64,000 nt of DNA from NCBI RefSeq assembly GCF_022921055.1, contig NZ_CP095061.1, forward strand, positions 1,341,501 through 1,405,500. Direction: 5' to 3'. Of this stretch, positions 47,888 through 58,000 are shown in pieces; the stretch's first letter is position 1, and each line of letters starts with the position of its first letter. The position numbers and the translations under genes were made by a program. The notes beneath the pieces are model-generated. The model ran no database searches and had not been told where the DNA came from. It saw only the letters and a list, made by a program, of their open reading frames with translations. Origin of the DNA: Hymenobacter volaticus (GTDB lineage Bacteria; Bacteroidota; Bacteroidia; Cytophagales; Hymenobacteraceae).

Positions 47888-47986
47888 GTCATGCTGAGCG
47901 GAGCCGAAGCATCTCGCGTGCTGATGTTGTTAAGTTTAAAATAGCAACATCAGCACGCGAGATGCTTCGGCTCCGCTCAGCATGAC
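47888..47986. repeat. Dispersed palindromic repeat, copy 3 (perfect 42-bp stem)
   Basis: The arms 47888-47929 and 47945-47986 are perfect inverted copies over 42 bases with a 15-base AT-rich loop. The outer GTCATGCTGAGCGGAGCCGA and its complement are shared with copies 1 and 2. It stands 28 bases before the purine nucleoside phosphorylase start and would form a very strong hairpin in any read-through from sppA. Confidence 0.92.
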
Positions 47987-48014
47987 GCTTATCTATTCCA
48001 ACAACCATCCCTTC

Positions 48015-48832
48015 ATGCAGCACCTGCACCAAGCCGCCGATTACCTCCGCCAACGCCTTCATGATTTCACGCCTGAGTTTGGCATCATCCTCGGTACCGG
48101 CCTCGGGGCTTTGGTCAAGGACCTGACCATTCATCACACATTTCCTTATGCCGAGATTCCCAACTTCCCGGTTTCGACGGTGGAAAGCCACTCCGGCAAC
48201 CTGCTAGCGGCTGAGTTGGCCGGCCGGAAAGTGCTGGTAATGCAGGGCCGCTTTCATTACTACGAAGGCTACAGCATGGAGCAAGTGGTGTTGCCGGTAC
48301 GCGTAATGAAGCTGTTGGGTATCCAGAAACTGTTTGTAAGCAACGCTGCCGGCGGCCTGCACCCTGACATGGAGTACTCGGATTTGATGCTGCTCGAAGA
48401 CCACATCAACCTGCAACCCACCAACCCGCTAGTTGGCAAAAACCTCGATGAGCTAGGCCCTCGCTTCCCCGACATGCTGGAGCCCTACGATACCACGCTG
48501 CTGCAACAAGCTGAGGAAGCCGCCCGCACCCTCGGCTTTGCCGATAAAGTACGGCGGGGCGTGTACGCCAGCTTGCCCGGCCCATGCTCGAAACGCCCGC
48601 CGAGTACCGCTATCTGCGCACCATTGGCGCCGACGCCGTAGGCATGAGTACGGTACCCGAAGTTATTGCTGCGGTGCACATGGGCTTGCCCGTACTGGCT
48701 GTTTCCGTCATCACCGATTTATGCTCACCTGGTAAGCTTAAGCGCGTGGCCATAGCCGACATCCTGCGCGTAGCCGCCGACGCCGAGCCTCGCCTCACGG
48801 CGTTGCTACGCGCTGTGATTGAGATGCAATAG
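48015..48832 (+). CDS. Purine nucleoside phosphorylase, trimeric type (frameshifted)
   Basis: The restored product is 272 residues from the ATG at 48015. It has the phosphate-binding [12 protein letters not shown], the [13 protein letters not shown] segment, [15 protein letters not shown] and [36 protein letters not shown] and VITDL bind the purine. It splits inosine or guanosine with phosphate. The frame breaks at 48581-48583: one C more gives [15 protein letters not shown]. The in-frame ATG at 47982 lies inside the palindromic repeat and was rejected. Confidence 0.93.
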
Positions 48833-48868
48833 GTTGCCGCTAATGCTACCTGTCCGTAGCAGAGGTCA

Positions 48869-48906
48869 CAAGAAAGCCCGTTCCTAATCAGGAACGGGCT
48901 TTCTTG
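48869..48906. terminator. Perfect bidirectional terminator hairpin
   Basis: A 17-bp stem (48869-48885 with 48890-48906) and loop AATC lie between the convergent phosphorylase and DUF4249 genes. The outer part is CAAGAAAG and CTTTCTTG. Confidence 0.85.
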
Positions 48907-48981
48907 TATTGGTAGACTGCGTGGTTACGATTAGGCCGTAAAACCCTATGCTCGTTAAGTGTTGGTAGCGCCTTTGAAGAA

Positions 48982-49824
48982 CTAGCGAATGTAGAGGCGT
49001 TTACGTTCAAAACTAAGAACCGTGAACACGCCAATACCGCCTTCCACTGTGCTTTTTATAGCCGATGGCTGCGAAAACGGATTGCCATTGGCGTTGCGCG
49101 CATCGTTCACCGACTGCCGGAACAAGTAGTAAGGCCGATCGAAGTGATAGAGCGTCACGAAAAGCCGGTCGCCGGGGTCGAAGATGTAGCTGGTGCCGAG
49201 CGTGAAGTTGGTGCCGTCGTTGAGGCGGTCGTCCACATCGTAGTCTAGTACAGGGTCGTTGGAAATACTGTCGCGGTGAATTTGCAGACGGTAGTAGTTA
49301 CCCATGCCTACTGGGTCCTTGAAGTTGGTTAGGACGTAGGCTTCGTGGTATTCGGGAGCAAGATCGTTGAATTCATACTCCAGCGAATCGATTGGTATAC
49401 GGGTGGGCATAGTAGCCGTGCCTGTCACGTGGCGCCCTTTCGTGTCGGTCACGTCGAGCTTAAAGGTGTCGCCGGGGCGAGCAATTATTCGGCGTAAACC
49501 AATGTGCGTGAAAGCTTTGCCCGTGGTAGGGTCTAGCCCCGGAAAGAACTGTAACTGCTGTACTTGCCCGTTGGCCAGCGTGATACGAACCGTTACGTCT
49601 TGGGGAATGACGGGGTCGGGGTTGGACAGGTAGGGCACCGTTTCCGTCACGGTCAGGCGCGGAAGTTGGCCGTTTTCAAGGTAGCACTCCACTACCAGTT
49701 GCGCCGGCAAGACGGGCAGATCCACATCAATTTCCTTCTGCAAGTCGCAGCCAGTGAGGGGCGCCAACGCCAGTAGCCACGCAAGGCGCCAAGAGAATAA
49801 ATAGGTTTTCAAGAAAACAGACAT
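48982..49824 (-). CDS. DUF4249 lipoprotein
   Basis: The 280-residue product has a lipobox signal (WLLALAPLTGC) followed by DLQKEIDVDLP, then the DUF4249 pattern: LVVECYLENGQLPRLTVTET, a VRITLANGQVQQL strand pair and GNYYRLQI. DUF4249 proteins are surface-exposed partners of TonB receptors in Bacteroidota, like SusD but with a beta-rich fold. The gene lies 48 bases downstream of the receptor gene. The ligand is unknown. Confidence 0.87.
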   Translation of the reverse strand: MSVFLKTYLFSWRLAWLLALAPLTGCDLQKEIDVDLPVLPAQLVVECYLENGQLPRLTVTETVPYLSNPDPVIPQDVTVRITLANGQVQQLQFFPGLDPTTGKAFTHIGLRRIIARPGDTFKLDVTDTKGRHVTGTATMPTRIPIDSLEYEFNDLAPEYHEAYVLTNFKDPVGMGNYYRLQIHRDSISNDPVLDYDVDDRLNDGTNFTLGTSYIFDPGDRLFVTLYHFDRPYYLFRQSVNDARNANGNPFSQPSAIKSTVEGGIGVFTVLSFERKRLYIR

Positions 49825-49872
49825 AGAAGCAAGAGCAGATAGCGAAAGGACTGAGAGCCGCGCCGTCTAGAG

Positions 49873-52221
49873 TTAAAACTTGAAGTTGTAAGTCACGGCC
49901 GGAATTACGGGAAACAGAGACACCTGCCGGGCCCGATACCCCGTAACAGGAGCATCATCGTCCTCCTTGATTTGGTCGAAGTACACGAAGTAGGGGTTGC
50001 GCCGATTGTAGGCATTGTAGATGCTGAACGTCAGGTCGGATTCCGGGAACCAGCGGGTAGGCTTCATACGCCACACCACCCCTAAATCAAGACGGTTGTA
50101 GGAGGCCAAGCGGTAGGAGTTGCGGTCAGGATAAATGGGAACCGCGGCTACTTCGCCCCCAAATACGTCCTGCACTGCAAATCGGCCCGAGGGTAGGGTA
50201 GTCGCGTTGCCGGTGGTATACACAAAGGAGCCCGTCAGGTTAACCCGCTCGCTAAGTTGGTGGAGGATAACGGCCGTAATGTTGTGGCGCCGGTCGTAAT
50301 TAGGGTAGAATACGCGCCCTCCGTTGATACCACTGGTTTCGCGCTGCGGCGGAAACTGGCGTTTGCTCCACGACAAGGTGTAGCCGAGCCAACCCGTGGT
50401 GCGGCCGGTTTTCTTTTCCAAATACAGCTCGTTGCCGTAGGCCCACCCTTTGCCAAATAGAAATTCGGAATCCAGATCCGGATTCACAAACAGCTGCGCG
50501 CCATCTTTGAAATCAACCTGGTTTTGCGCCCATTTGTAGTACACTTCATCGGTCAGCAAATACTTGCCGTCGCCGAGCAGAAAGCTGATGCCCGTGGCCA
50601 CTTGCTGCGAGCGTTGCGGCTTCACCGACAGACGGGATGGGTACCAAATGTCAGTGGGCAGCGTTGCCCCAGAGTTCGTGACCAAGTGCACGTACTGATA
50701 CATGAGGGCATAGCTGGCTTTCAGGGAAGTCTTGGGCGTGAGGGAGTACCGTGCCGCCCCTCGGGGCTCAATGCCGCCGTACGATTGGGAGCCGCTCTGA
50801 AAGCCGGTCAGCCGCACCCCGTACTCGAGTTGCCACTTGTCGGAAGGTTTGAAGTTGTCGGAAGCATAGACGGCAGCTTCCTGCCCGCGGTAATTTACAT
50901 CCGAGCCAATGTTGAGGCGGCCGTCGCCGGAACCGGCTTGCAGGCGACCCACCCCGAAACGGTGCGTGGTGGCTTGCACGCCAAACTTGAGGGCATGCTT
51001 GTTATTAGGAGCATAGTCGAGGTCGGTGCGAACGGAATAGTCGCGGATGTCGGAGGCCAAGTTGAAGCTGAACTGGTCCAGCTTATTGGTCACGTCGTAC
51101 TTATAATCGGTTAGGGAGATGGTAGTATTGAGGTAGAGCCGCTTGTTGAACACGTGGTTCCAGCGGGCCGCACCCACCGAATTGCCCCAGGTGAAGTTGA
51201 AGTCGAAGCCTCCCTGCGAAGCAAAACCAAAAACGTCGCGCCCGTAGTACCCACTCAAAAACACCTGATCTTTGGGACCGAGCGTGTAGTTAGCCTTGGC
51301 GTTGAAGTCGTAGAAATAATAGTCGGGAATGGGGTTGTACTCAGGGTCGTCGTCGTTGAGCTTATTGATTTGGCGCGTGAAAACGTCGAAATACGTACGG
51401 CGGCCCGAGATGATGAAGGAGCCCTTATCTTTTACAATTGGTCCTTCCACCGTCAGGCGCGACGAAATCAACCCGAGTCCGCCGCTCACGCCTATCTTCT
51501 CCTTGTTGCCTTCGCGTAGCTTCACATCTATCACCGACGACAGGCGCCCGCCATACTGCGCCGGGAAACCGCCTTTGTATAAGTCCACACTGGCAACAGC
51601 ATCGGGGTTGAACACCGAAAACAAGCCGAATAAGTGGCTCGGATTATACACCAGCGCATCATCAACGAGCACAAGATTTTGGTCGCTGGAACCCCCGCGC
51701 ACAAACAAGCCGCTGGTACCTTCCCCGCCGTTTTGCACGCCGGGCTTAAGCTGTAAGGTTTTCAGAATATCAACTTCACCAAATAAGGCCGGCAGGAGCT
51801 TGGCTTCTTTGGCCGAGAGACGTTCCACGCTCATTTGGGTGGTTTGCAGCTTTTGCTCTAGCGTGCCAGAGCCTTCCACCACCACTTCGTTCAGCGTGTT
51901 GGTTGATTCCACCAAGCTAAACGATACTTTCTGGTCGCGCGCGAGGTTCAGTTCCCGCGTCTGATTTTGGTAGCCAATAAAAGAAACGACCACCTGGTAC
52001 CGGCCCGCCGGGAGTACCAGCGAGTAAAAGCCCGCTGCGTCGGTGGTAACGCCTGTCCCGAGTGCGGGTATCGTAACGGAGGCTCCCGGCAGCACTTCCC
52101 GGGTGATGCCGGCTCGTACATAGCCACTCAATTTGTAACCGCCCGTCGACTGAGCCGTGGTGGACGAGATAAGTAGAAGATTGAAAAAGCCGACAACAAG
52201 TAGTAGAAAGGGTAACCGCAT
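49873..52221 (-). CDS. TonB-dependent receptor with carboxypeptidase-D-like N-domain
   Basis: The 782-residue product has a signal peptide, a CarboxypepD-like domain (GYKLSGYVRAGITREVLPGA, about residues 25-110) and a TonB plug (LVLVDDALVYNPSHLFGLF and VASVDLYKGGFPAQYGGRL). The rest is beta-barrel, ending in VIPAVTYNFKF. With DUF4249 it forms a SusCD-like import pair. No enzyme gene is next to it, so the ligand could be a metal chelate, peptide or sugar. A TACCTTTG -7-like box lies 27 bases before the start. Confidence 0.92.
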   Translation of the reverse strand: MRLPFLLLVVGFFNLLLISSTTAQSTGGYKLSGYVRAGITREVLPGASVTIPALGTGVTTDAAGFYSLVLPAGRYQVVVSFIGYQNQTRELNLARDQKVSFSLVESTNTLNEVVVEGSGTLEQKLQTTQMSVERLSAKEAKLLPALFGEVDILKTLQLKPGVQNGGEGTSGLFVRGGSSDQNLVLVDDALVYNPSHLFGLFSVFNPDAVASVDLYKGGFPAQYGGRLSSVIDVKLREGNKEKIGVSGGLGLISSRLTVEGPIVKDKGSFIISGRRTYFDVFTRQINKLNDDDPEYNPIPDYYFYDFNAKANYTLGPKDQVFLSGYYGRDVFGFASQGGFDFNFTWGNSVGAARWNHVFNKRLYLNTTISLTDYKYDVTNKLDQFSFNLASDIRDYSVRTDLDYAPNNKHALKFGVQATTHRFGVGRLQAGSGDGRLNIGSDVNYRGQEAAVYASDNFKPSDKWQLEYGVRLTGFQSGSQSYGGIEPRGAARYSLTPKTSLKASYALMYQYVHLVTNSGATLPTDIWYPSRLSVKPQRSQQVATGISFLLGDGKYLLTDEVYYKWAQNQVDFKDGAQLFVNPDLDSEFLFGKGWAYGNELYLEKKTGRTTGWLGYTLSWSKRQFPPQRETSGINGGRVFYPNYDRRHNITAVILHQLSERVNLTGSFVYTTGNATTLPSGRFAVQDVFGGEVAAVPIYPDRNSYRLASYNRLDLGVVWRMKPTRWFPESDLTFSIYNAYNRRNPYFVYFDQIKEDDDAPVTGYRARQVSLFPVIPAVTYNFKF

Positions 52222-52247
52222 CCGAGGAAAGTAAGAGCTAGCGCCTG

Positions 52248-52255
52248 CAAAGGTA
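52248..52255 (-). promoter_or_regulatory. Possible -7 box of the TonB receptor gene
   Basis: On the minus strand the sequence is TACCTTTG, matching TAnnTTTG. A TTG at 17-20 bases is lacking, so the call rests on the -7 box only. Confidence 0.35.
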
Positions 52256-52329
52256 GGCAGCGTAGTACCTAACGCCCTGCCTTACTGGATAGTTTGTAGC
52301 CCAGCTGTTCCTTTCCTCTTTAGTGGCGC

Positions 52330-52638
52330 TTAACTCAAGAACGGTTGTACTGCTTGGTTGAGCTGCGGGGCTGCTACCACGCCTGCCTGCCGCCACACCG
52401 GTTGTCCTTTATGAAACAAGATCAGCGTTGGAATGCCCTGCACTCTGAACTGCTGCGCTGCCGCCGGGTTACGGTCCACGTCTATCTTGATGATTTTGAG
52501 CTTGCCCTGATGCTGGGCCGCTACTTGCTCGAGAATAGGCGCCATCGTTTTGCAAGGGCCGCACCAGTCGGCATAGAAGTCAACCAGCACAGGCATGCCA
52601 GGGCTATTGATGAGTTCAGAAAAAGATTTTTTGGGCAT
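52330..52638 (-). CDS. trxA: Thioredoxin
   Basis: The 102-residue product has the active site W25-C26-G27-P28-C29-K30 in FYADWCGPCKTMAP, the cis-proline in VQGIPTLILF and the KIIKIDVDRNP segment. It has no signal peptide, so it acts in the cytoplasm as a disulfide reductant. The gene is single and leftward. Confidence 0.93.
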   Translation of the reverse strand: MPKKSFSELINSPGMPVLVDFYADWCGPCKTMAPILEQVAAQHQGKLKIIKIDVDRNPAAAQQFRVQGIPTLILFHKGQPVWRQAGVVAAPQLNQAVQPFLS

Positions 52639-52813
52639 GACAAGTAACAGTTGGATGGATGCAAATGAAAGCGCTGTTTCAACAGCTCGGAACTTCAGTC
52701 AATGAGTTTAGTAGCTTTCTCTTGCAACCTGTGTTGATGGAACGATAGGAGACTAAGTAGGTACATACTACGAAACCACCCGGGCCCACGTTCTGAAACT
52801 AGCAAACCTTATC

Positions 52814-52844
52814 GCAAAAAGGCCCGATGCAGGAGCACCGGGCC
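52814..52844 (-). terminator. Rho-independent terminator on the minus strand
   Basis: Read leftward, GGCCCG-GTGC pairs with GCAT-CGGGCC with one mismatch, and five T residues follow (52816-52820 as A on the plus strand). It lies 24 bases beyond the stop of the secreted hypothetical gene. Confidence 0.72.
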
Positions 52845-52867
52845 AGTTGCTGCGTATGGTTGCTGCA

Positions 52868-53323
52868 TTATTTCTTTTTATCGGCTATTATGGTCGTGAC
52901 ATCGTTAGCCGTTTCCGGGAACGAGAATTTCCCGCCAACTACTTTCTTGCCACCTACTTGGCATTCCCAGGTATAGGAGCCTGGAAGGGCACGGGCCGCC
53001 TCTCCGGTATCGGCCTTGAAATAGTCGGGCTCGGAAGGCTCCGACGGAAACACTACGTCAATGCCATTCTGACCACCGGCAACCTCTTTCACCAAGATGT
53101 AGGCTTTGCCACTGGTATTATTGGTGACCACAAACTTGGCGGTGTATGTGCCCAATGTGCCAAACTTATCCATCACGCCCAGTTTCATGAAGGCATCCGT
53201 AGAAACCATCCAGGTTTGAGCGTGTGATTCGGTGGGTGAGAGCACCATACAGGCCAGCCCTAATCCGGCGACCCGCAGCAATGAGGTGAGACGATTAGGC
53301 AAAACAAGAGTAGAAACACCCAT
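52868..53323 (-). CDS. Secreted hypothetical protein
   Basis: The product is 150 residues from the ATG at 53323, with a signal peptide (VAGLGLACMVLSPTESHAQ). The mature part is beta-rich (TYTAKFVVTNNTSGKAYILVKE ... GSYTWECQVGGKKVVGGKF), resembling a single Ig-like or small sandwich domain. No family is recognised. The longer in-frame start at 53413 would place a hydrophobic stretch before the signal peptide. Confidence 0.72.
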   Translation of the reverse strand: MGVSTLVLPNRLTSLLRVAGLGLACMVLSPTESHAQTWMVSTDAFMKLGVMDKFGTLGTYTAKFVVTNNTSGKAYILVKEVAGGQNGIDVVFPSEPSEPDYFKADTGEAARALPGSYTWECQVGGKKVVGGKFSFPETANDVTTIIADKKK

Positions 53324-53525
53324 GGGTAAAACGGTAAAGTGATAAGGCAAAAAAAGAACAGAAAAGTGAAAAAAATAAGGCTGTTTGCTGTTAAACCACT
53401 CGAGCCCAACCAAATATAGGAGTATTTCGACATGCCTGATGCTAGTGAAGAGGTTTTTTTATCTCCATCCGGGAAACTACTATGTCAAGTCTGGATGTTT
53501 TCAATAAGCTATTTATCACTGTCTT

Positions 53526-53858
53526 ATGCGTCGTCGCCTGCTAGCTGGTTCCCAATCTGAATTATCTGCGTCTGCTGCCCCATCTGCCAGCAACTGCTGC
53601 GCTTTATGCGAGCGGGAAGTGCAGCAGTTGTCGCGGCACCACCTGATACCGCGTGAGGAAGGTGGCCGGCACGGTCCTACTGCTGACCTTTGCCAGCCTT
53701 GCCATAGCAGTGTGCACTTGCTGCTCGACAACAAAGAATTGGCTCGGCAGTACCATACTATTGAAGCGTTGCGTGGTGCTGAGAAGTTGCAGAAATACTT
53801 GCACTGGATTCGCCGCAGCCGCGTAGAGCGGATTTCCAACCGGCGCGGAAATAAATGA
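53526..53858 (+). CDS. Small HNH-type nuclease-fold protein
   Basis: The 110-residue product has two zinc-binding Cys pairs (CALC and CQPC) around a core SRHHLIPREEGG and a final CHSSVH. This is the His-Me finger of HNH endonucleases with the usual HH start. It is a stand-alone small protein without a DNA-binding or defence partner. Such small HNH proteins are common in Bacteroidota chromosomes; the biological target is unknown. The next gene follows on the same strand. Confidence 0.82.
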   Translation: MRRRLLAGSQSELSASAAPSASNCCALCEREVQQLSRHHLIPREEGGRHGPTADLCQPCHSSVHLLLDNKELARQYHTIEALRGAEKLQKYLHWIRRSRVERISNRRGNK

Positions 53859-53939
53859 TTTTGAGAAGTAGCGAAAGAGCGTAATCCTGCTGCTGGCTTA
53901 ATTTTGCTGCTTAGTCAATTTCCTCTTAAATCTTTTGCC

Positions 53940-54992
53940 GTGCCCAAGCAGTTCGTTGCGTTTCAGAAGCTCCGCCAGCAGCCGACCATTGTTGTTGACA
54001 GCGTGGGCTTAGGTGCTGCTCTCACGCTAGCGCACTGGCGCGGAGCGGCTACACCAGAAGTGCTACGTGACGATACCAGTGCTGGCTCGGTGCTCCGGGC
54101 ACTGCACGCCCCCGAAGCGTCTGGAATGGAAGCTACCGCCGTTACAGCCAACCATTTTGATGTGGATGGTTTTGTGGGCGTATGGAGCTTGCTAAATCCT
54201 GAACTAGCCTTGCGCCACGAGCACCTGCTCCGTCTTACTGCCACGCTCGGCGACTTTCGGGAACTGGATTGGCAGGACCCTTACGCCGACCATGCGTTGC
54301 GGTTGGTTTGCTGGCTGAATGCCAAGGAAAAGGCGTTGTTCTATGTGCCGTTTGGGGCACCTGCGCTGCGCCGCCGGGAAGATGAGGCTTCGGCCGAGAA
54401 GTTCGAATGGTTTCTGCCGCGCTTTCAACAAGTGGTAGAGGACCCTGAGGCTGAGCGTTCGGTGTGGGAGCCAGAATACGAGCGGGTCAAACAAGCTGCT
54501 GCTGTGCTGCAAAGTTCAAGTGCTGCGCTTACTCGGTATCCAGAAATTGGGTTGGTAGTGGTGCAAGCGCCAGTGCCGCTGCCTTACTACGCGCTGTTTG
54601 GGCCTACCGCTGGCTACGATATGGTGCTCAGCATCTACGATGGGCAGCGCTACGAATTCGAGTACAAATACACCACCTGGATAGACCTCGAAAGCCGGCC
54701 TACCTTGCCCCGCTTACCGCTTGATACCCTGGCCGCTCAACTCAATGTCCTGGAGCAAGCACCGCACCGCTGGACCTTTGATGGTATAACCGATACTGGC
54801 CCGCTGCTGCGCTTAGCTGGCAAAAGCCTTAGCAAGGCGCAGCGCTACGCCGACCCCGACCAGCGGCCGATTCACGTTTCATCGATCAAGCCTAAGGAAT
54901 TAGAGCAGGTGGTGGTGTCGCACTTCCAAGAAAGATATGCCGCTGTAGAAGCGAAGCGCTACTGGACGTGGGCTGAAATAAAAGCCATTTGA
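53940..54992 (+). CDS. Uncharacterised protein with NHFDVDG motif (DUF6687-like)
   Basis: The product is 350 residues from GTG 53940, which fits the family start (VPKQFVAFQKL) better than TTG 53904. A TAATTTTG box at 53899-53906 would overlap that longer start. It has VVDSVGLGAALTLAHW near the N-terminus and TANHFDVDGFVGVWSLLNP at about residues 70-90. The latter recalls the DVDG motif of DHH-type phosphoesterases, though a full DHH set (DHH, GG) is not seen. No membrane segment. I recall a DUF6687 family of this shape but could not check it. Confidence 0.68.
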   Translation: MPKQFVAFQKLRQQPTIVVDSVGLGAALTLAHWRGAATPEVLRDDTSAGSVLRALHAPEASGMEATAVTANHFDVDGFVGVWSLLNPELALRHEHLLRLTATLGDFRELDWQDPYADHALRLVCWLNAKEKALFYVPFGAPALRRREDEASAEKFEWFLPRFQQVVEDPEAERSVWEPEYERVKQAAAVLQSSSAALTRYPEIGLVVVQAPVPLPYYALFGPTAGYDMVLSIYDGQRYEFEYKYTTWIDLESRPTLPRLPLDTLAAQLNVLEQAPHRWTFDGITDTGPLLRLAGKSLSKAQRYADPDQRPIHVSSIKPKELEQVVVSHFQERYAAVEAKRYWTWAEIKAI

Positions 54993-55014
54993 AGACGCAC
55001 CGAACTGTTGCGTA

Positions 55015-58000
55015 CTACACCTCTTCGCCGAAACCTACAATCTGCAGCGAGCTAACGCCACCAACGCCTTTGCGCACGTTAATTTGGGTGCTCACGCGTT
55101 CTTTCAGCGCCTCGACGTGGGAGATGATACCAATAGTTTTGCCAGTGCCCTGCAAGTTCTCAAGGGCCGAAAGGGCCACGTTCAACGTGTCGGGGTCGAG
55201 GGTGCCAAATCCTTCGTCGATAAAGAGCGTGTCAATTTGGGTGCGGTGACTAGCCAACTCCGATAACCCCAAGGCCAGCGCCAAGCTTACCAAAAAACTC
55301 TCCCCGCCCGACAACGAGTTCATGGTGCGGCTACTGCCGCCCTGGTACTCATCGACGATGAGCAAGTCGAGGTGTTCTTCGGGATTGCGCAGGATACGGT
55401 AACGGTCGGTGAGGCGGTGCAAATGGCGGTTGGCCAAGTCAGTGAGGCGAGCCAAAGTCAAGCCTTGGGCAAATTCACTGAACTTCTTACCGTCGGCCGA
55501 GCCGATGACGTCGGCGAGCTGGCGCCAGCGGCGGGCTTCTTGCTGCTGTTGCTCTAGTTGCTCCGCTAAGGCGGCGTGGCGCTCTTGGCCACTGCGGTGG
55601 TCGTGCAGGCGCTGCTGCCGCTGGCCTAGTTGCTGATTGAGAGTGGCTAGCTGCTGATTACTGGCACTTAGCTGCTGCTCTATCGACTCCAAGGGCTCCT
55701 CAGTAAGGGCACGAGCTTGCTCTTGTTGGAGCTGCTGCGCTAAATCGGTGAGGGTCTGTTGGGTGACGGCTAGCGCCTGCTCGTGCCGCTGAAGCTGGTC
55801 GGCTAGGCGACGCACTTCGGGGTCGGGGAGGAGTAGGGCGGTGAGGGCGGTAGGGTCGGGGGCAAGACCGGCGGCCGTGAGGGCGGCCGTGAGCGTGGTG
55901 TGCTGCTGCTCCCGAAGCAACTGCTGCGTCTGGGCATCTTGCTCCCGCTGTTGCTGCTGAGTGTTGGCTAGCACTAAGGCGGTTTCGTGCTGTTGAAGTG
56001 CTTGTTCGGCTTGCTGGCGGCGGGCTTCCGCTTGCTGCACAGCTTCTTCGAGCTGCTGGCGAGCCTGCGCTACATCGGAACCAGCAAAAAGCTCTTCACG
56101 CTGGCGTTGTTGCGCCTGAATGGCGTTGTATTGATCGAGCACCGTTTGCTTACGGGCGCGAAGCCAGGCGTCCAGTTCCACTTTTTGCCGCTCGGCTTCA
56201 TCGGCGGCTACGCTCACGCCGCTTAGTTCGGTGGCGGCTTTCTCGCGTTGCTGCTGCGTATTGGTGAATTCCTGAATGCGTAGTCGGGCCTGCTCCATCA
56301 AGGCGCGGCCGTTTTCGTCGGTGAACACCATCCCGAAGTTTTCGAGCTGGCTCTGAATCATCATCTTGGCAGCTGGGCCACGTTCTTCGGCATCGGCTAG
56401 CTCGGCTTCCAACTGCAGTACTGCCTGAGCGTATTCCTGTTGCTGCTGCGTGGCGGCTTCCTGCTGCGTGGTGGCCTGCGTGAAGTGCTGGTTGGTGGTG
56501 GTATGCTGGTCGCGCAGCTCTTTCAATTCCTGCACCAAAGCTCTTACCTCTTCTGCGGCGGCTTTCTCTCCCGCTTCGGGCAAAAGCTGGATGGTATCTG
56601 TAGGCACCGCCGCGGGCTCAGGACCAGCTTGCTCCAGCATGGTAACGTAGGTGTTGAGGCGATTGAAGCGCGTGCCTAGGGCGCGCACTCGCTGACTCAT
56701 ATCGTCTTCGCGCTGCCGGTCGTGCTGGAAAGAATCCTCGCTTACGCCGAGCACTCCCGCCAGATACGGGTGTTCTGTAGCTCCACACACCGGGCACGGC
56801 TGGCCGGGCTCCAGGAGTTGGCGCGTGTCGGCGTGCGACAAAATCAGCTGTTGCATCTGGAGGCTGCGGCGCAGGTCGTCCCAATGCTGCTGGTCTTTCT
56901 CTTGTTCGCGTACTAAACTGGCCACATGGTAGCGTAGGCGGTGCAGCCAGGCGGTGCGGGCGTCGAGAGCGGCTTGCTGGCGAGTGGTGAGGGCCTGCAA
57001 GCGTTGGTTGGCTTCGGCGGCAACCAGCTGATAGCGGGTAGCTGCCTCGGTGGCTTGGGTTTGGCGTTGGCGCGCTTCGTGCAAGCGCTGACGCAGTTGG
57101 CCAAGCTCGGCTTTCAGGTGCTCCCACTGCAGCAGGCTGGCTGAAAGGTCGGGTAGCGTTTCGTGTAGCTCACTGACGTTGGCGTTCAGCTCCAGCCACT
57201 TGCTTAGCTCGAGTACTTGCTCACGCAGGGCGCGGGTACGGGTGGCGGCTTGTTCGGCTGTGGCTTTTAGTGCCTTACACTGTTCGTTTTTTTGCTCGTA
57301 CTCATCTTTCGCCAACTGTAGCTGCTTGTTGGCTTCCCGCATCGAGTTATCCAACTGCTCGGCTTCGCGCAGCTTGGGTTCTTGCTGCTGGCGGGTAGTC
57401 GTGGCCGTTTCGTAGGCTTGCTGCGCGGCGGTGCGGGCGGCGGCGGCCGTGTCGCGCAGCTGTTGCAGCTGCGGAAGGCGCTGCCGAAACTGCTCGGCTT
57501 CCTGGCGCAGGCGGGTTATATGCGCATCAGACTGCCGGAGCAGGGCCCAATCGGTGGCGAAGGGAGCCGCTTGGGTGTGCAAAGCCAAGCGCTGCTTTAG
57601 CGGAGTAAGGGTATCGGTTTGGGCCGTAAGCTGGAGCTGGCGGGTCTGGCTTTCTTGATGGCGCGCGCGGAGCTCGTGCAGGCGTCGCAGCCAAGTCTGG
57701 GTTTCCTGAAGCTTCTGCCGAGCGGTAGTGGCTTCTTCGAGCTGTTGTTGGAATTGCTGAATTTCAGTTTCCAGAAACGCCACTTCTTCGGGAGAAAGCA
57801 GCACCACGCCCGCCAGACCGGCGCGCAGAGTTTCCACCTGCTGAGCTTCCTGCTTGGCTTTCTCGAAGGCCACCCGTGAAATGTCGGAGTACTTTTTGGT
57901 GTCGGTGATTTTTTCCAGCAACTGCGCCCGCTCGCCGGCCGTGGACTTCAGGAACTTGGTGAAGTCGCCTTGCGCCAGCAATACCGAGCGCAGAAACTGC

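Noticed and set aside
53526..53858. HNH gene as part of a defence system
   Set aside because: No restriction, methylase, helicase or toxin partner is present; the small HNH protein alone is common.
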